From Candidatus Mediterraneibacter intestinavium (GTDB lineage: Bacteria > Bacillota > Clostridia > Lachnospirales > Lachnospiraceae): 50,918 nucleotides of DNA. The stretch spans positions 1-50,918 of the forward strand of contig DWXK01000069.1 in assembly GCA_019119205.1 (NCBI GenBank), given 5' to 3'. Positions within the stretch are counted from its first letter, which is position 1; every line of letters starts with the position of its first letter. The notes beneath the pieces are model-generated. The model was not told the origin of the DNA, searched no databases, and saw only the letters and a list, made by a program, of their open reading frames with translations. The position numbers and the translations under genes were made by a program. This document shows, piece after piece, positions 41,637 through 50,833 of the stretch.

Positions 41637-43694
41637 TTATTCCGACACTTTCTCCAGATGCTCATATACTCTGAGGATTTCTCCCACGCTCCATGCCTGT
41701 GCAAAACATCCCTTTGACGAAACCGGGTTCTCCCCGTCGTAGATCTCCGGAAGCTGTCCGATACAGCCCTCCCGGAGGGCGCTCTCCAGCACCTGCATCT
41801 GATCTCTTACGTACTCTTCTGCCCTTTTTCTTTCCTCTCCGTTCCTGCCATTTACTTTCAGATATGCCAGATAGTAAGCTCCAAGGGGGTATGCCCAGAC
41901 CGTCCCCTGGTGATAGGCCAGATCCCGCTCCAGCACCTCTCCGCCGTAGGAAGGCCGGAACTGAGGATCATCCTGAGAAAGGGTGCGCAGTCCGTAAGGG
42001 GTATAGAGTTTCTCAAAGACCGTGTCCACCACCTGCCGTTCCCGCTCCGGATCCAGCATGGTAAAAGGCATGGAGATTGCCCAGATCTGGTTGCACCGGA
42101 TCTGGGTGTCCGCGTCGGTCCCGGAGATCACATCCTTCAGGCAGTGTTTCTCCTCCATCCAGAATGCTTCCGCAAATGATCCCCTCACCTTTTCAGCCAG
42201 TCTCTCATACTCTGCTCCGTCCCCGCCTCTCTTCCGGGAGAATGCCGCCATGATACACAGGGCATTGTACCAGTAGGCGTTCACCTCCACCGGTTTTCCG
42301 TGACGGGGCGTGGGAAGGATCTCCCCCACCCGGACGTCCATCCAGGTGACCTGATCCAGACCCTCTCCCGCCATGATCAGTCCGTCCTCGTCCATGTGGA
42401 TCCCGAACCGTGTCCCCTTTCTGTAGCCTTCCAGGATCCGCTCCATGACCGGATACATCTCTTCCACAAACGCCAGGTCCTCCGTGGCGTCATAGTACAG
42501 CCAGACACAGTTGATGAACAGAAGCGCCGCGTCCACAGTGTTGTACATGGGTTCCTCCCCGCCCTCCGGGAACAGATTGGGCATCAGAGCATCCTTCTCG
42601 TACCGGGCGAAGGTCCGGAGTATGGATCTCGCCTCATCGTATCTACGAGTAGACAGGCAGACTCCGGGAAGGGCGATCATGGTATCTCTTCCCCAGTCCT
42701 CAAAGAAAGGAAATCCCGCCAGGATCGTATCTCCTCCGGTAGATTCTCTCTTCGCGATAAACTGTGACGCGCTCTTTGCCAGACAGACCGCCATATCTGA
42801 AGAAAATCCTGCCCTCTCCTCCAGTTCTTTCCGGCAGGCCTTCTGTTCTTCAATGATCTGCCAGGCGGTCATCTCCCGCCATGACATCCGGACGCCCGCT
42901 CTGCTGCGGGTATGGATATCCGGATTTCCGGCTTCCGCACGAAAGCCTGTACTGTGTGGCATGGGCTCCCGGGCACCTGCCCCGCAGACGGAAAACACAA
43001 TCCCAAGTTCCCGGTATTCCCCCGCTTTCACGCCGGCGGAGATCCGGCATCCCGCCTTTGCCTTTCCTGTACTGCGCCTGCCGTCGCATGCATCATAACT
43101 GTAAAAGTATGTTTCCTCCTTCTCCGTGATCTTTTCCGCCTCTCCGTCTGTCCGGATCGAAAGCGTCAGCCCGCCGCTTTCGATCCGGTCTGCCTCAAAC
43201 CGGAGAACCTGCCGTTCTTCCATATCACTTCCCTTAGGTACAAACTGGACAAAGGGCGTGACTGTAAAACGGATATCCTTTCCCGACCTGTTCCGCACCC
43301 GGTATATGACTGCCGCCGTGTTCTCCCCCTGCCTCATGGCAGCTTCTTTCTCGATCTCGATCCCGTTTACAAGGAACCTCCATATGGGCGTATCCTCATA
43401 GGAAAAACTGCTGAGATACCGGTACCCTTCCTCTCTGGTCCCGTCCGCGAACTCCTGGCTGGAGAGAGGATATTCTTTTCCGTCCGCCTCGACTCTCTCT
43501 GCCAGCCGGTGGATCACATTGTACCGGTTGTTGGGCGCTTTCATGCACGCCATCAGAAAGGCGTGGTCATTACGTGTCGCCGATCCGGTCATGGTCATGG
43601 AAGAGAATCCTCCCAGTCCGTTGGTCATCAGATAACAGTTCTCCTGACCTCTCTCAAACGTCTTCCAATCCTGTTTTCCGTAGACCCATTTCAT
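41637..43694 (-). CDS. Glycogen debranching-type enzyme, amylo-alpha-1,6-glucosidase (GH133)
   Basis: A 685-residue protein with an N-terminal glycogen-debranching domain (1 to about 220, YLMTNGLGGFSSMTMTG, RNDHAFLMACM). The C-terminal (alpha/alpha)6 GDE domain has DTILAGFPFFEDWGRDTMIALPG, NLFPEGGEEPMYNTVDAALLF, GLDQVTWMDVRVGEILPTPRHGKPVEVNA (given here only in part as motif) and QLPEIYDGENP. Such enzymes remove alpha-1,6-linked glucose stubs from limit dextrins. No signal peptide, so it acts in the cytoplasm. Its start overlaps the pullulanase stop by 4 bases (ATGA), indicating translational coupling. It probably works together with pullulanase on glycogen-like branches. Confidence 0.92.
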   Translation of the reverse strand: MKWVYGKQDWKTFERGQENCYLMTNGLGGFSSMTMTGSATRNDHAFLMACMKAPNNRYNVIHRLAERVEADGKEYPLSSQEFADGTREEGYRYLSSFSYEDTPIWRFLVNGIEIEKEAAMRQGENTAAVIYRVRNRSGKDIRFTVTPFVQFVPKGSDMEERQVLRFEADRIESGGLTLSIRTDGEAEKITEKEETYFYSYDACDGRRSTGKAKAGCRISAGVKAGEYRELGIVFSVCGAGAREPMPHSTGFRAEAGNPDIHTRSRAGVRMSWREMTAWQIIEEQKACRKELEERAGFSSDMAVCLAKSASQFIAKRESTGGDTILAGFPFFEDWGRDTMIALPGVCLSTRRYDEARSILRTFARYEKDALMPNLFPEGGEEPMYNTVDAALLFINCVWLYYDATEDLAFVEEMYPVMERILEGYRKGTRFGIHMDEDGLIMAGEGLDQVTWMDVRVGEILPTPRHGKPVEVNAYWYNALCIMAAFSRKRGGDGAEYERLAEKVRGSFAEAFWMEEKHCLKDVISGTDADTQIRCNQIWAISMPFTMLDPERERQVVDTVFEKLYTPYGLRTLSQDDPQFRPSYGGEVLERDLAYHQGTVWAYPLGAYYLAYLKVNGRNGEERKRAEEYVRDQMQVLESALREGCIGQLPEIYDGENPVSSKGCFAQAWSVGEILRVYEHLEKVSE

Positions 43695-45697
43695 ACTGCC
43701 ATTCTCCTTCCTGGTTCACTTTCTTTTTCTCCCAGAGCGTCCCGGACACAACCAAGTACCGTCACACTCTGAGGTTCCACACAGATGCTCCCCGTCACCG
43801 GGACCTGTGCCTTCCAGAGCATGCTGCTGTATGCGTCGCACAGAAGTTCCCATCCCTCTCCCGGCAGAGAGACTTCTTCCGGCTTTCCCGTACTGTTGTA
43901 AACGACCATCAGGGTCTGCCATCTTGTCTCATGCTCCTGCTCTCTGTTGTCCATCAGATAGGAGACAACACCGCCCTCTCTCTTTTTCCCAAAGATCCTC
44001 TGGGCCGCTTTCTCTGATTTATCGCACAGGCCCGGGAGCTGCCTTCTCAGGGCAATGAGGCCTTTATAATACTCCACAAGTGTGCGTTCCTCCCATGCCT
44101 TCCGCCAGTCCAGACGGTTCAGTGAGATGGGCGCGTTGAAGGAATTGTCATGTCCCTCCTTTGTGCGTGCGAACTCTTCTCCGGAGAGAAGGAACAGGGT
44201 TCCCTGGCAGGTCATATAAAGCGCCGCCGCCATCCGGTTCAGCCGCATCAGATCCTCCCCTGGCGCGGTCTCAGCCAGTTTATCCCAGAGCGTCTGATTG
44301 TCATGGGCAGAGACATAGGTGATGATCTGAGAGGGGGCTTTCGCTCGGATCCCCTCCCCTTTCTTTCCAACACGCTCTCCCCCCTCCAGGCACCAGGCGC
44401 CGGCACTGCTGAGGATTTCCTCCTCCATGCCCTCTCCGCCGTTGATAAATCCGGGCAGCTTTGTCTTTAAGGCAGATCCCTTGACTGCATCCCGGGTGTT
44501 ATCACAGAACATTCCCACATTTTCATCCAGAAGGCGGACGTTTTTCTTCAATGCGGGGACTGCGTCCCCCTCCATCGCCGTCACACCCGCAGACCATGGT
44601 TCTCCAAAGATCAGCTTTACGCCCTTCCCGTACCGCCGATCCAGCTCACTCCGTATCCGGTTCATCAGACCCACATCCAGAAGCCCCATCAGGTCAAAGC
44701 GGAAGCCATCGATATGATATTCTTCTGTCCAGTACAGTACGGACTCCAGGATGAACTTCGCGCACATCTCCCGTTCGCTTGCCACATCATTCCCGCAGGC
44801 GGAACCGTTTGAGATCCTTCCGTCGCCGAACACCCGGTAATAGTACCAGGGCGCCGTCCTCTGGAACCAGGAATCCAGGGAATAGGTATGATTGTACACC
44901 ACATCCATGATGACGCCAAACCCCTGGGAATGAAGAGACTGCACCATCTCCTTCATCTCCCGGATCCGTACTTCTCCGTGAGCCGGGTCTGTGGAGTAAG
45001 ATCCCTCGGGCACATTATAGTTCACCGGATCGTATCCCCAGTTGAACTCCGTGTCCTCCCCTGCCTCATTGACAGAGCCGTAATCGTATGCGGGCATGAT
45101 CTGGATATAGGTCACCCCAAGATCCCTGAGATATGGGATACCGGTAGGATGTATGCCGTCCCCGTCAAGGGTGGTGTCCGTACAGGTGAACGCCTTGTAT
45201 TTTCCCCGGTATTCCTCCGGGAAACCTCCGGAAGGATCCCAGGAAAATTCCTTGACGTGGAGTTCATAGATGATCCGCTCTGTTCCTTCTTCCGGAGCCC
45301 TGTCCTCCTCCCATCCGTCAGGATCCGTGCGTCTCAGGTTTACAGCCATGCTCCGTACTCCGTTGACGCCGCAGGCCCTCGCATAAGGGTCCGCCGAACG
45401 GATCGTCTCCCCATCGATCTCAAGGGTGTAGTCATAATAGACTCCGTGGAGTTCCTGCTCTGTCTCCCAGCCCCAGACTCCCTTCTCCCTCTTTTCCATA
45501 GGGATCTTCCTGAAAGCTTCCCCGCCCTCCCCTTCCCCGTACAGATTGAGGGTTACGCTCCGGGCGGAAGGGCTCCAAAGGCGGAAGGACGTGCCTTCCG
45601 GCGTACACGGTGCGCCAAGGTCGTCTCCTTCATAAATATAATTGTCCTTAAATTCTTTTGTCGAATAATATTTTTTCCATTCTAATGCTGTCTTCAT
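43691..45697 (-). CDS. pulA: Type I pullulanase (GH13_14)
   Basis: A 668-residue debranching enzyme that hydrolyses alpha-1,6 links in pullulan and branched maltodextrins. A CBM48-like domain (about 25-120, GTSFRLWSPSARSVTLNLYG) precedes the barrel. The type I hallmark YNVPEGSYS is at 227-235. The catalytic triad is Asp335 (GFRFDLMG), Glu366 (FGEPWSA) and Asp466 (SAHDNQTLW). There is no signal peptide, so the substrate must be imported. It is the first gene of the enzyme operon, has its own extended -10 promoter behind the malG terminator, and overlaps the GH133 gene by 4 bases. Confidence 0.95.
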   Translation of the reverse strand: MKTALEWKKYYSTKEFKDNYIYEGDDLGAPCTPEGTSFRLWSPSARSVTLNLYGEGEGGEAFRKIPMEKREKGVWGWETEQELHGVYYDYTLEIDGETIRSADPYARACGVNGVRSMAVNLRRTDPDGWEEDRAPEEGTERIIYELHVKEFSWDPSGGFPEEYRGKYKAFTCTDTTLDGDGIHPTGIPYLRDLGVTYIQIMPAYDYGSVNEAGEDTEFNWGYDPVNYNVPEGSYSTDPAHGEVRIREMKEMVQSLHSQGFGVIMDVVYNHTYSLDSWFQRTAPWYYYRVFGDGRISNGSACGNDVASEREMCAKFILESVLYWTEEYHIDGFRFDLMGLLDVGLMNRIRSELDRRYGKGVKLIFGEPWSAGVTAMEGDAVPALKKNVRLLDENVGMFCDNTRDAVKGSALKTKLPGFINGGEGMEEEILSSAGAWCLEGGERVGKKGEGIRAKAPSQIITYVSAHDNQTLWDKLAETAPGEDLMRLNRMAAALYMTCQGTLFLLSGEEFARTKEGHDNSFNAPISLNRLDWRKAWEERTLVEYYKGLIALRRQLPGLCDKSEKAAQRIFGKKREGGVVSYLMDNREQEHETRWQTLMVVYNSTGKPEEVSLPGEGWELLCDAYSSMLWKAQVPVTGSICVEPQSVTVLGCVRDALGEKESEPGRRMAV

Positions 45698-45726
45698 ATT
45701 TATCTGCCTTTCCTCAATGTATGATA

Positions 45727-45735
45727 ATTGTACCA
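45727..45735 (-). promoter_or_regulatory. Extended -10 promoter of the pulA operon
   Basis: TGGTACAAT on the minus strand is an extended -10 (TG-n-TACAAT), about 30 bases ahead of the pulA start. The -35 region would lie inside the malG terminator hairpin and matches consensus poorly (CTGTAT). Confidence 0.55.
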
Positions 45736-45772
45736 GAAAAGCTGCAAATACAGTTTATATTTGCAGCTTTTC
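45736..45772 (-). terminator. Terminator behind malG
   Basis: A perfect 15-bp stem (45736-45750 with 45758-45772, GAAAAGCTGCAAATA and its complement) with a 7-nt loop. It stands at the end of the malEFG transcript and before pulA. The A/T-rich stem ends (AAAAG/CTTTT) are typical of terminators. Between it and the malG stop (45783-45902), GTGCAGG and CCTGCAC plus an inner GCACCG/CGGTGT hairpin make a structured 3' region without a gene. Confidence 0.75.
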
Positions 45773-45902
45773 ATTCTATAGAGCATGCCGTCAGGCATCC
45801 CCGTATCTGTTAAGGTGCAGGCCTCAGGATGACACCGTAGGCTCCGGTGCCAAAGCAGTCTGGCTTTTGGAGGACTCCTGCACGCCTTCACCCAAACATT
45901 CT

Positions 45903-46778
45903 TTAACCTTTTACAGCCCCTGAAAGTCCGTCCACATAATATCTCTGCATGTACAGGAAGAGCGCCGCGATCGGGATCGAGATCAGCACTGCTCCTGCCG
46001 CAAAGCATGTATACCAGTTGTCGATGTACTCTTTCTCCAGCATTTTCCAAAGTCCTATGGCAATGGTATACTGGTCTGAATTTGCCCGGCAGATCACCTT
46101 CGCAAAGATAAAATCCAGCCATGGTGCCATAAAAGAAGTCAGAGTCGTATAGATGACGATCGGCTTGCTCAGAGGCAGCGTCATCTTTGTAAATATCTGC
46201 CACTTTGTACATCCGTCCAGAAGCGCAGCCTCGTCGATAGAAAAGGGGATTGTGTCGAAAAATCCTTTCGCGATCTGGAATCCCAGCCCTGCGCCTCCCG
46301 AATAGACCAGGATCAATGCCAGCTTGATCAGGTTCCCCTCCGTCATCCCGAGTGCTTTCAGTATAAAGTAGACAGCGATCATGGACATGAATCCCGGGAA
46401 AAGCCCGAGGATCATCGCCATATTCATGTATGGCTTCCTGAGCTTAAAACGCAGCCTGGACAGGCAGTAGGATACTGCCAGTACATAGAATGTCGCCAGG
46501 ATACAAGAGCAGACGGCGATGAACAGTGTATTCATGAACATCTGCGGGAAGTCCAGGATCGTGGTATCCGTAAACAGTTTTACATAATTGTCTATCGTAT
46601 AAGACTTCGGCAGGAAGGTTGACACATAAGATCCTTTCTCCGCGCGGAAGCTGGTCAGTATGACCCATACGATCGGAAATACCCAGATCACAGCAAGAAC
46701 CGCCAGGACAGTATGTACGATCGTATTGTTAATGAAACGTTTTCTCTTTGCAGAATGCATTTTCTGTTGTCCAGCCAT
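45903..46778 (-). CDS. malG: Maltodextrin ABC transporter permease, MalG type
   Basis: A 291-residue inner-membrane permease with six hydrophobic segments. The EAA loop that docks the ATPase is EAALLDGCTKWQIFTKMTLPL (about 199-219, shown in part). The C-terminus (YYVDGLSGAVKG) matches MalG/GanQ-type subunits. The N-terminus is basic (KMHSAKRKRF). It pairs with the MalF-type subunit, whose stop codon lies 2 bases upstream. No ATPase gene is in the operon, so a shared MsmX/MsmK-type ATPase encoded elsewhere is expected. Confidence 0.93.
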   Translation of the reverse strand: MAGQQKMHSAKRKRFINNTIVHTVLAVLAVIWVFPIVWVILTSFRAEKGSYVSTFLPKSYTIDNYVKLFTDTTILDFPQMFMNTLFIAVCSCILATFYVLAVSYCLSRLRFKLRKPYMNMAMILGLFPGFMSMIAVYFILKALGMTEGNLIKLALILVYSGGAGLGFQIAKGFFDTIPFSIDEAALLDGCTKWQIFTKMTLPLSKPIVIYTTLTSFMAPWLDFIFAKVICRANSDQYTIAIGLWKMLEKEYIDNWYTCFAAGAVLISIPIAALFLYMQRYYVDGLSGAVKG

Positions 46779-46780
46779 GC

Positions 46781-48160
46781 TTAAAACCCTCCTTCTTCTT
46801 TGTACGACTTACTGTTCCGGTAAGTGACCAGAGCGCCCGCCGCAAGGATCACAAAGGTAAGGATACCGATAACGGCGCCGATATTATAGCACTGTTTGTC
46901 AATGGTCAGCTTGTACAGCCATGTGACGAGCAGGTCTGTCTTTCCTGCCGTGGACGAAAGATCCGTGACCGGGTCGCCTCCTGACAGAAGATAAATGACG
47001 TTAAAGTTATTTACATTTCCTGTAAATGTAGTGATCAGGTACGGCGTGGTCACATACAGCATATAGGGCAGAGTGATCTTAAAGAAGATCTGCACTGAGT
47101 TCGCGCCGTCCACTTTTGCCGCTTCATAGAGCTCTTCCGGGATGTTCTGAAGGACTCCGGTAAGCTGGAGCAGAGTATACGGAACACCGACCCATATGTT
47201 GATGATAATGACTGTCACCCTTGCCCAGGTCGGGTCTGTAAAGAATGGAAGGCTTGCGTCAGCCGCGATCAGCCCTAGATTTCTCAGGAGCACATTGATC
47301 GCGCCCTCCGGCTGGAGCATGGTCCTCATGATCAGCAGGGATACGAACATCGGCACCGCGCAGGAGAGCACGAAGCAGAATCTCCAGAACCCTTTCGCCC
47401 TGGTTCCTTTCCTGTTGATCAGAAGCGAGACGATCATACCGAAAATATAGTTGGAAAACGTCGCGAAGAACGCCCATACCAGAGTCCACCCAAGAACAGA
47501 CCAGAAGGTGCTCCCCAGGATACTGGTAGAGTCAAACAGCGCGGCAAAATTCTCAAGCCCCACCCAGTCAAAGAGCATCAGATGCCCATTGATCTTACTG
47601 TAATTGGTAAACGCCATGCAGATCATAAAGATCAGCGGCAGGATCGTAAATGCCCCGATAAAGAACATCGGAGGAGTCATAAGAAGCCTGTGCAGGTTCT
47701 CATGGAGCAGCGTTTTTAAGTCCTCAAAGAAATTGTTGATATGTTTCCCTTCCTTTGCAAGGCACTCTGCCTTATATGCGCTTTTAAGCGCCCCGCGCCA
47801 CGCACATACCATAAGGAAAGTAAGGAGCACCGTCGCCACGCCGTAAAGCAGGATCAGGATAGACTGGTCGCCCTGCGTATATACATAAATCTGCTGTGTC
47901 TCATCCCAGATCTCTTTTTGGGGCACGCTGCCAAGCGAAGGGAGCATCGACAGGAATCCCAATCCGTTTACTGCCATAAATACGACATATGCGACCTCCA
48001 CCGCCATATAGATCAGACCTTTTGCGATCTGTCCGTGCACCATATTTCCCAGCCCCATGAGTACCATGGAAAGCTTTGTCTCAAGCCCGCCTTTCTTAAC
48101 CGCGTTCGCGCATGTATAAGGCGTCGGAAACTCATTGACTCTTTTCTTTATTATTCCCAT
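46781..48160 (-). CDS. malF: Maltodextrin ABC transporter permease, MalF type
   Basis: A 459-residue permease with a long N-terminal part (about 1-150) holding extra hydrophobic segments before the conserved core, as in MalF/MdxF proteins. The EAA motif reads EELYEAAKVDGANSVQIFFK. Segments such as FTILPLIFMICMAFTNYSK and INIWVGVPYTLLQLTGVLQN match the family. The ATG at 48160 (MGIIKKRV) is chosen because GAGG lies about 9 bases upstream; in-frame ATGs up to 48190 overlap the malE end. It forms the channel with MalG for maltose or maltooligosaccharides delivered by the binding protein. Confidence 0.92.
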   Translation of the reverse strand: MGIIKKRVNEFPTPYTCANAVKKGGLETKLSMVLMGLGNMVHGQIAKGLIYMAVEVAYVVFMAVNGLGFLSMLPSLGSVPQKEIWDETQQIYVYTQGDQSILILLYGVATVLLTFLMVCAWRGALKSAYKAECLAKEGKHINNFFEDLKTLLHENLHRLLMTPPMFFIGAFTILPLIFMICMAFTNYSKINGHLMLFDWVGLENFAALFDSTSILGSTFWSVLGWTLVWAFFATFSNYIFGMIVSLLINRKGTRAKGFWRFCFVLSCAVPMFVSLLIMRTMLQPEGAINVLLRNLGLIAADASLPFFTDPTWARVTVIIINIWVGVPYTLLQLTGVLQNIPEELYEAAKVDGANSVQIFFKITLPYMLYVTTPYLITTFTGNVNNFNVIYLLSGGDPVTDLSSTAGKTDLLVTWLYKLTIDKQCYNIGAVIGILTFVILAAGALVTYRNSKSYKEEGGF

Positions 48161-48176
48161 CCTCATCACCTCATTC

Positions 48177-49412
48177 TCAGATTCCATCACTGTTCATCGT
48201 CTCGTTCATCTGTTCGGTCTGTTCCGCAGAATTTTCATGGGTGATCGATCCGTTCCGGATCCCTTTCCCCATATTTTCCACCGGGGTCCAGCAGTTCGCC
48301 ATCTCAGCTATGTTCGGCTGCAGGATCGAGGTGTGGTTGAACGTCTCATTGATCGCAGCGACCACTTCATCCGAGAGGATCTCCTGGTCTGCCAGAAGCG
48401 CCGTATGCGTAGGCACCACACTCTCCAGTTCATAATGCAGCCTTTGGGAATATTCGTTCCCGAGGAAGATCGCAAGTTCTACTGCGGGAAGCATATATTT
48501 ACTCTGTGCATTGACTCCCACAGCTTTGGTTCCGGCATAGGAATACATCTGCTTCTCCTCTCCGTCCAGCGTATAGGTCGGAAGCGCCGCCACGCCCATA
48601 TTATCTCCCAGCGCTTCTCTTACCGCAGTGGCATCCCATGAGCCGGAAAACATAGCGTTGATGCTGCCGTCGCGAAGGCCTGCGATCCCGGAACCCAGGT
48701 CATCGATACGGAAATTCGGGTTTGCCTCCAGTTCGATCAGATAATCCGTAACTTCCTGTGCCTTCTCACCTCCGAAATCCGCCCCCTTGGACGCATCCGT
48801 ACCGTCTCCAAACAGTGTGCAGCCATTTCCGAAATAGAACGCCGGCAGATACCAGGAATTCACAAACGGAAAGGATACCACTCCTTTTTCCAGCATAGTA
48901 TCCAGGTTCTTCACGTCTTCTTCCGAAAACACGCTCTTATCATAGAACATGAACCATGTGTTGATCGCGAAAGGGACGCCGTAGACTTCCCCGTCCTTCA
49001 TTACGGAAGCCAGGGAGGTCTCCGAGTTTGTATTCTCAATCTCTTCCCTGTATTTGCCTCCGAATTTTACCAGGGCGTTGGCATCCGTCATAGTCGTCAG
49101 GTTGTCGTTCGCGTAGAGGAATACGTCCGCGCTCGCTTCCGGATCCTGTGCTACCTGCCCGGCGGCACTTGCTTCATCTGCCACTCCGTAGACAAATGTG
49201 ATGTCCCATTCCGGGTGTTCCTCTGCAAATGCGTTACAGCATGTCTGCAGCCATTCTCCCGCATCCTTTGACTGATCCCCCTGCGGCGACCAGACCATCA
49301 GACGGACTGACTCAGCGCCATCTTCTTTGCTCCCGCAGCCGGTCAGCCCTGTCACTGCCATCCCGCAGGTCATAAGCGCCGCCAGCAGCACCGCAACTGC
49401 TCTTTTTCTCAT
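48177..49412 (-). CDS. malE: Maltodextrin-binding lipoprotein, MalE type
   Basis: An extracellular solute-binding protein of about 411 residues, cluster 1 (MalE-like). The N-terminus is a lipoprotein signal: basic start, hydrophobic core, lipobox LTGC with Cys26 as the lipid-modified residue. The mature part has VRLMVWSPQGDQSK, VFLYANDNLTTM, YGVPFAINTWFMFYDKSVF and a C-terminal region with FNHTSILQPNIAEMANCW. It captures maltooligosaccharides outside the membrane for MalFG; the substrate is inferred from the linked pullulanase and glucosidase genes. The ATG at 49412 is preferred since AGAGG is 9 bases upstream; the ATG at 49421 touches that site. It is the first gene of malEFG. Confidence 0.92.
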   Translation of the reverse strand: MRKRAVAVLLAALMTCGMAVTGLTGCGSKEDGAESVRLMVWSPQGDQSKDAGEWLQTCCNAFAEEHPEWDITFVYGVADEASAAGQVAQDPEASADVFLYANDNLTTMTDANALVKFGGKYREEIENTNSETSLASVMKDGEVYGVPFAINTWFMFYDKSVFSEEDVKNLDTMLEKGVVSFPFVNSWYLPAFYFGNGCTLFGDGTDASKGADFGGEKAQEVTDYLIELEANPNFRIDDLGSGIAGLRDGSINAMFSGSWDATAVREALGDNMGVAALPTYTLDGEEKQMYSYAGTKAVGVNAQSKYMLPAVELAIFLGNEYSQRLHYELESVVPTHTALLADQEILSDEVVAAINETFNHTSILQPNIAEMANCWTPVENMGKGIRNGSITHENSAEQTEQMNETMNSDGI

Positions 49413-49437
49413 TTCCTTCATCCTCTGTTCTGAAAAA

Positions 49438-49458
49438 GTTTCGTATTGTTTCGGTAAT
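49438..49458 (-). promoter_or_regulatory. Tandem operator-like sites at the malE transcription start
   Basis: GTTTCG occurs twice (49438-49443 and 49448-49453), 10 bases apart, directly downstream of the malE -10. A related perfect-ended site GTTTACGAAAC is at 49582-49592, about 130 bases away on the lacI side. The spacing and the neighbouring LacI-family gene suggest repressor sites, possibly with looping. Confidence 0.45.
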
Positions 49459-49462
49459 TCAT

Positions 49463-49491
49463 ATCATAGACCTTCTTTTTAGATCCGTCAA
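49463..49491 (-). promoter_or_regulatory. malE promoter
   Basis: TTGACG (49486-49491) and TATGAT (49463-49468) are 17 bases apart on the minus strand. The predicted start near 49456 lies within the operator-like repeat. Confidence 0.8.
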
Positions 49492-49617
49492 TCCTATTTT
49501 CCTTTTTTTTATCACGATTTATCGCTTTTGCATAGTTTTTCACCTTATTTTTTGTGCATTTTTCCGCCATGCTTTTTGCGCGTTTACGAAACTTTTCTAA
49601 ACACATATGTGTCATCA

Positions 49618-49646
49618 TTGATTTTCAAAAGCTTTTTTTATATAAT
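49618..49646 (+). promoter_or_regulatory. Promoter of the LacI-family regulator gene
   Basis: TTGATT (49618-49623) and TATAAT (49641-49646) have a 17-base spacer. The site GTTTACGAAAC (49582-49592) and a palindrome ACACATATGTGT (49601-49612) lie just upstream. Confidence 0.75.
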
Positions 49647-49695
49647 GATTTCAATTGATTGTTTCTGGCAGTTTTGCAGAGAGGAATGTAAGAAA

Positions 49696-50766
49696 ATGAC
49701 GACGATTCAAGATATTGCCGATAAGCTCGGCATTTCCAAGGGGACTGTCTCCAAAGCCCTGAATGACGCGCCCGATATCAGCGAAACATTACAAAAACAA
49801 ATTCTGGAAACCGCAGTGGAACTCGGGTACACAAAGCTGCGCCGCTACAAGAATTCCGCGAAACGCATCTGTATCCTTATACAAAAGGACTTTATCCAAT
49901 ACACAGAGCCCCATCATTTTGGCTATGATATCGTAATGGGATTCCGGCAGATGGCAGAGCCCGCCGGATTTGAAGTGGAAATCGTTCCGGTGAACGCCGG
50001 TTCTCAGAGAGAGACTTCCTATGAAGTCTTTATGCTGCGCGGCAATTATGTCTGCGCCTTTGCCCTTGGTTTTTCCCTCAACGATCCCTGGATGAAAGAT
50101 TTTCAGTCCAGCCGTACTCCTGCCGTACTCTATGATAATCAGGTCTGCGGGAATCCTTCCACCGCTTACGTCGGCATCGACAACGATGAAGGCATGGATC
50201 TCGCCACTGCTCACCTGAAGGAACTTGGCCACAAAAGGATCGGATATCTCAGCAGTGCCCTGGAGTCACATATCATGCAGGTCCGCTACAACGCTTTTTT
50301 TAAGGCGCTGAAACGCCACGGGCTGGACGATGACCCTGCGCTCGCTGGATGCTCCTTTTTCCTGTCCGAATGTATGGATCAGCATCTCCCCCGCCTTCTC
50401 GGTATGGGGGTGACCGCCATTGTCTGCGGCCAGGACACGATCGCCAGCGCTGCGCTGACCCAGTGCCAGCAGCTTGGTTATAAGATCCCGCAGGATTTAA
50501 GTATCGTCGGATTCGACGATCTCCCCATCTGTCCCTACACTTCCCCTCCGCTCACTACCATACGGCAGGACCGGATCAATATCGGAAAATGCGGCTACTA
50601 CGCGGCAACCAGCCTTCTCAACGGAGTTTCCATCGGGACGGTCCTTCTGCACGCCCAGCTCATCGTCAGGAACTCTTCCAGTTCCCCTCACGGGGATCCA
50701 GGGAATCCCGGACTTAACAGGCAAGTCCTGGCGCATGACCCGGATCGGGGCAATACTGTACTCTGA
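49696..50766 (+). CDS. LacI-family transcriptional regulator of the maltodextrin locus
   Basis: A 356-residue regulator. The N-terminal LacI helix-turn-helix is TIQDIADKLGISKGTVSKAL (3-22) with the hinge-adjacent LETAVELGYTKLRR. The periplasmic-binding-like sensor domain follows (about 60-325), with GIDNDEGMDLATAHLKELGH, RIGYLSS and LSIVGFDDLPICPYTSPPLTTI. About 25 residues after LIVRNSSS form a Pro/Gly/Asp-rich extension beyond the usual end. The ATG at 49696 is chosen because GAGAGG is upstream and the HTH begins directly. It is divergent from malEFG and probably represses it until maltose or maltodextrin binds. Confidence 0.9.
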   Translation: MTTIQDIADKLGISKGTVSKALNDAPDISETLQKQILETAVELGYTKLRRYKNSAKRICILIQKDFIQYTEPHHFGYDIVMGFRQMAEPAGFEVEIVPVNAGSQRETSYEVFMLRGNYVCAFALGFSLNDPWMKDFQSSRTPAVLYDNQVCGNPSTAYVGIDNDEGMDLATAHLKELGHKRIGYLSSALESHIMQVRYNAFFKALKRHGLDDDPALAGCSFFLSECMDQHLPRLLGMGVTAIVCGQDTIASAALTQCQQLGYKIPQDLSIVGFDDLPICPYTSPPLTTIRQDRINIGKCGYYAATSLLNGVSIGTVLLHAQLIVRNSSSSPHGDPGNPGLNRQVLAHDPDRGNTVL

Positions 50767-50833
50767 CCGTTCCGGCTTCCTGCGAGGAAAGGGGCTGTCG
50801 GTTAATACCGAATTTTAATCCCTGACATGCAAG

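Noticed and set aside
37665-41717. Two open frames of about 555 codons opposite the malL and GH13_20 genes
   Set aside because: They lie wholly antisense to certain glycoside hydrolase genes, are His/Arg/Val-rich without motifs, and arise from GC-rich third positions.
45903-49412. A missing or hidden ABC ATPase (MalK) for malEFG
   Set aside because: No frame with Walker motifs exists in or near the operon; Firmicutes commonly use a shared MsmX-type ATPase, so the absence is normal.
49422-49695. CcpA (cre) site in the malE-lacI gap
   Set aside because: Sequences such as TGCAAAAGCGATAAAT resemble the consensus only loosely and with wrong spacing.
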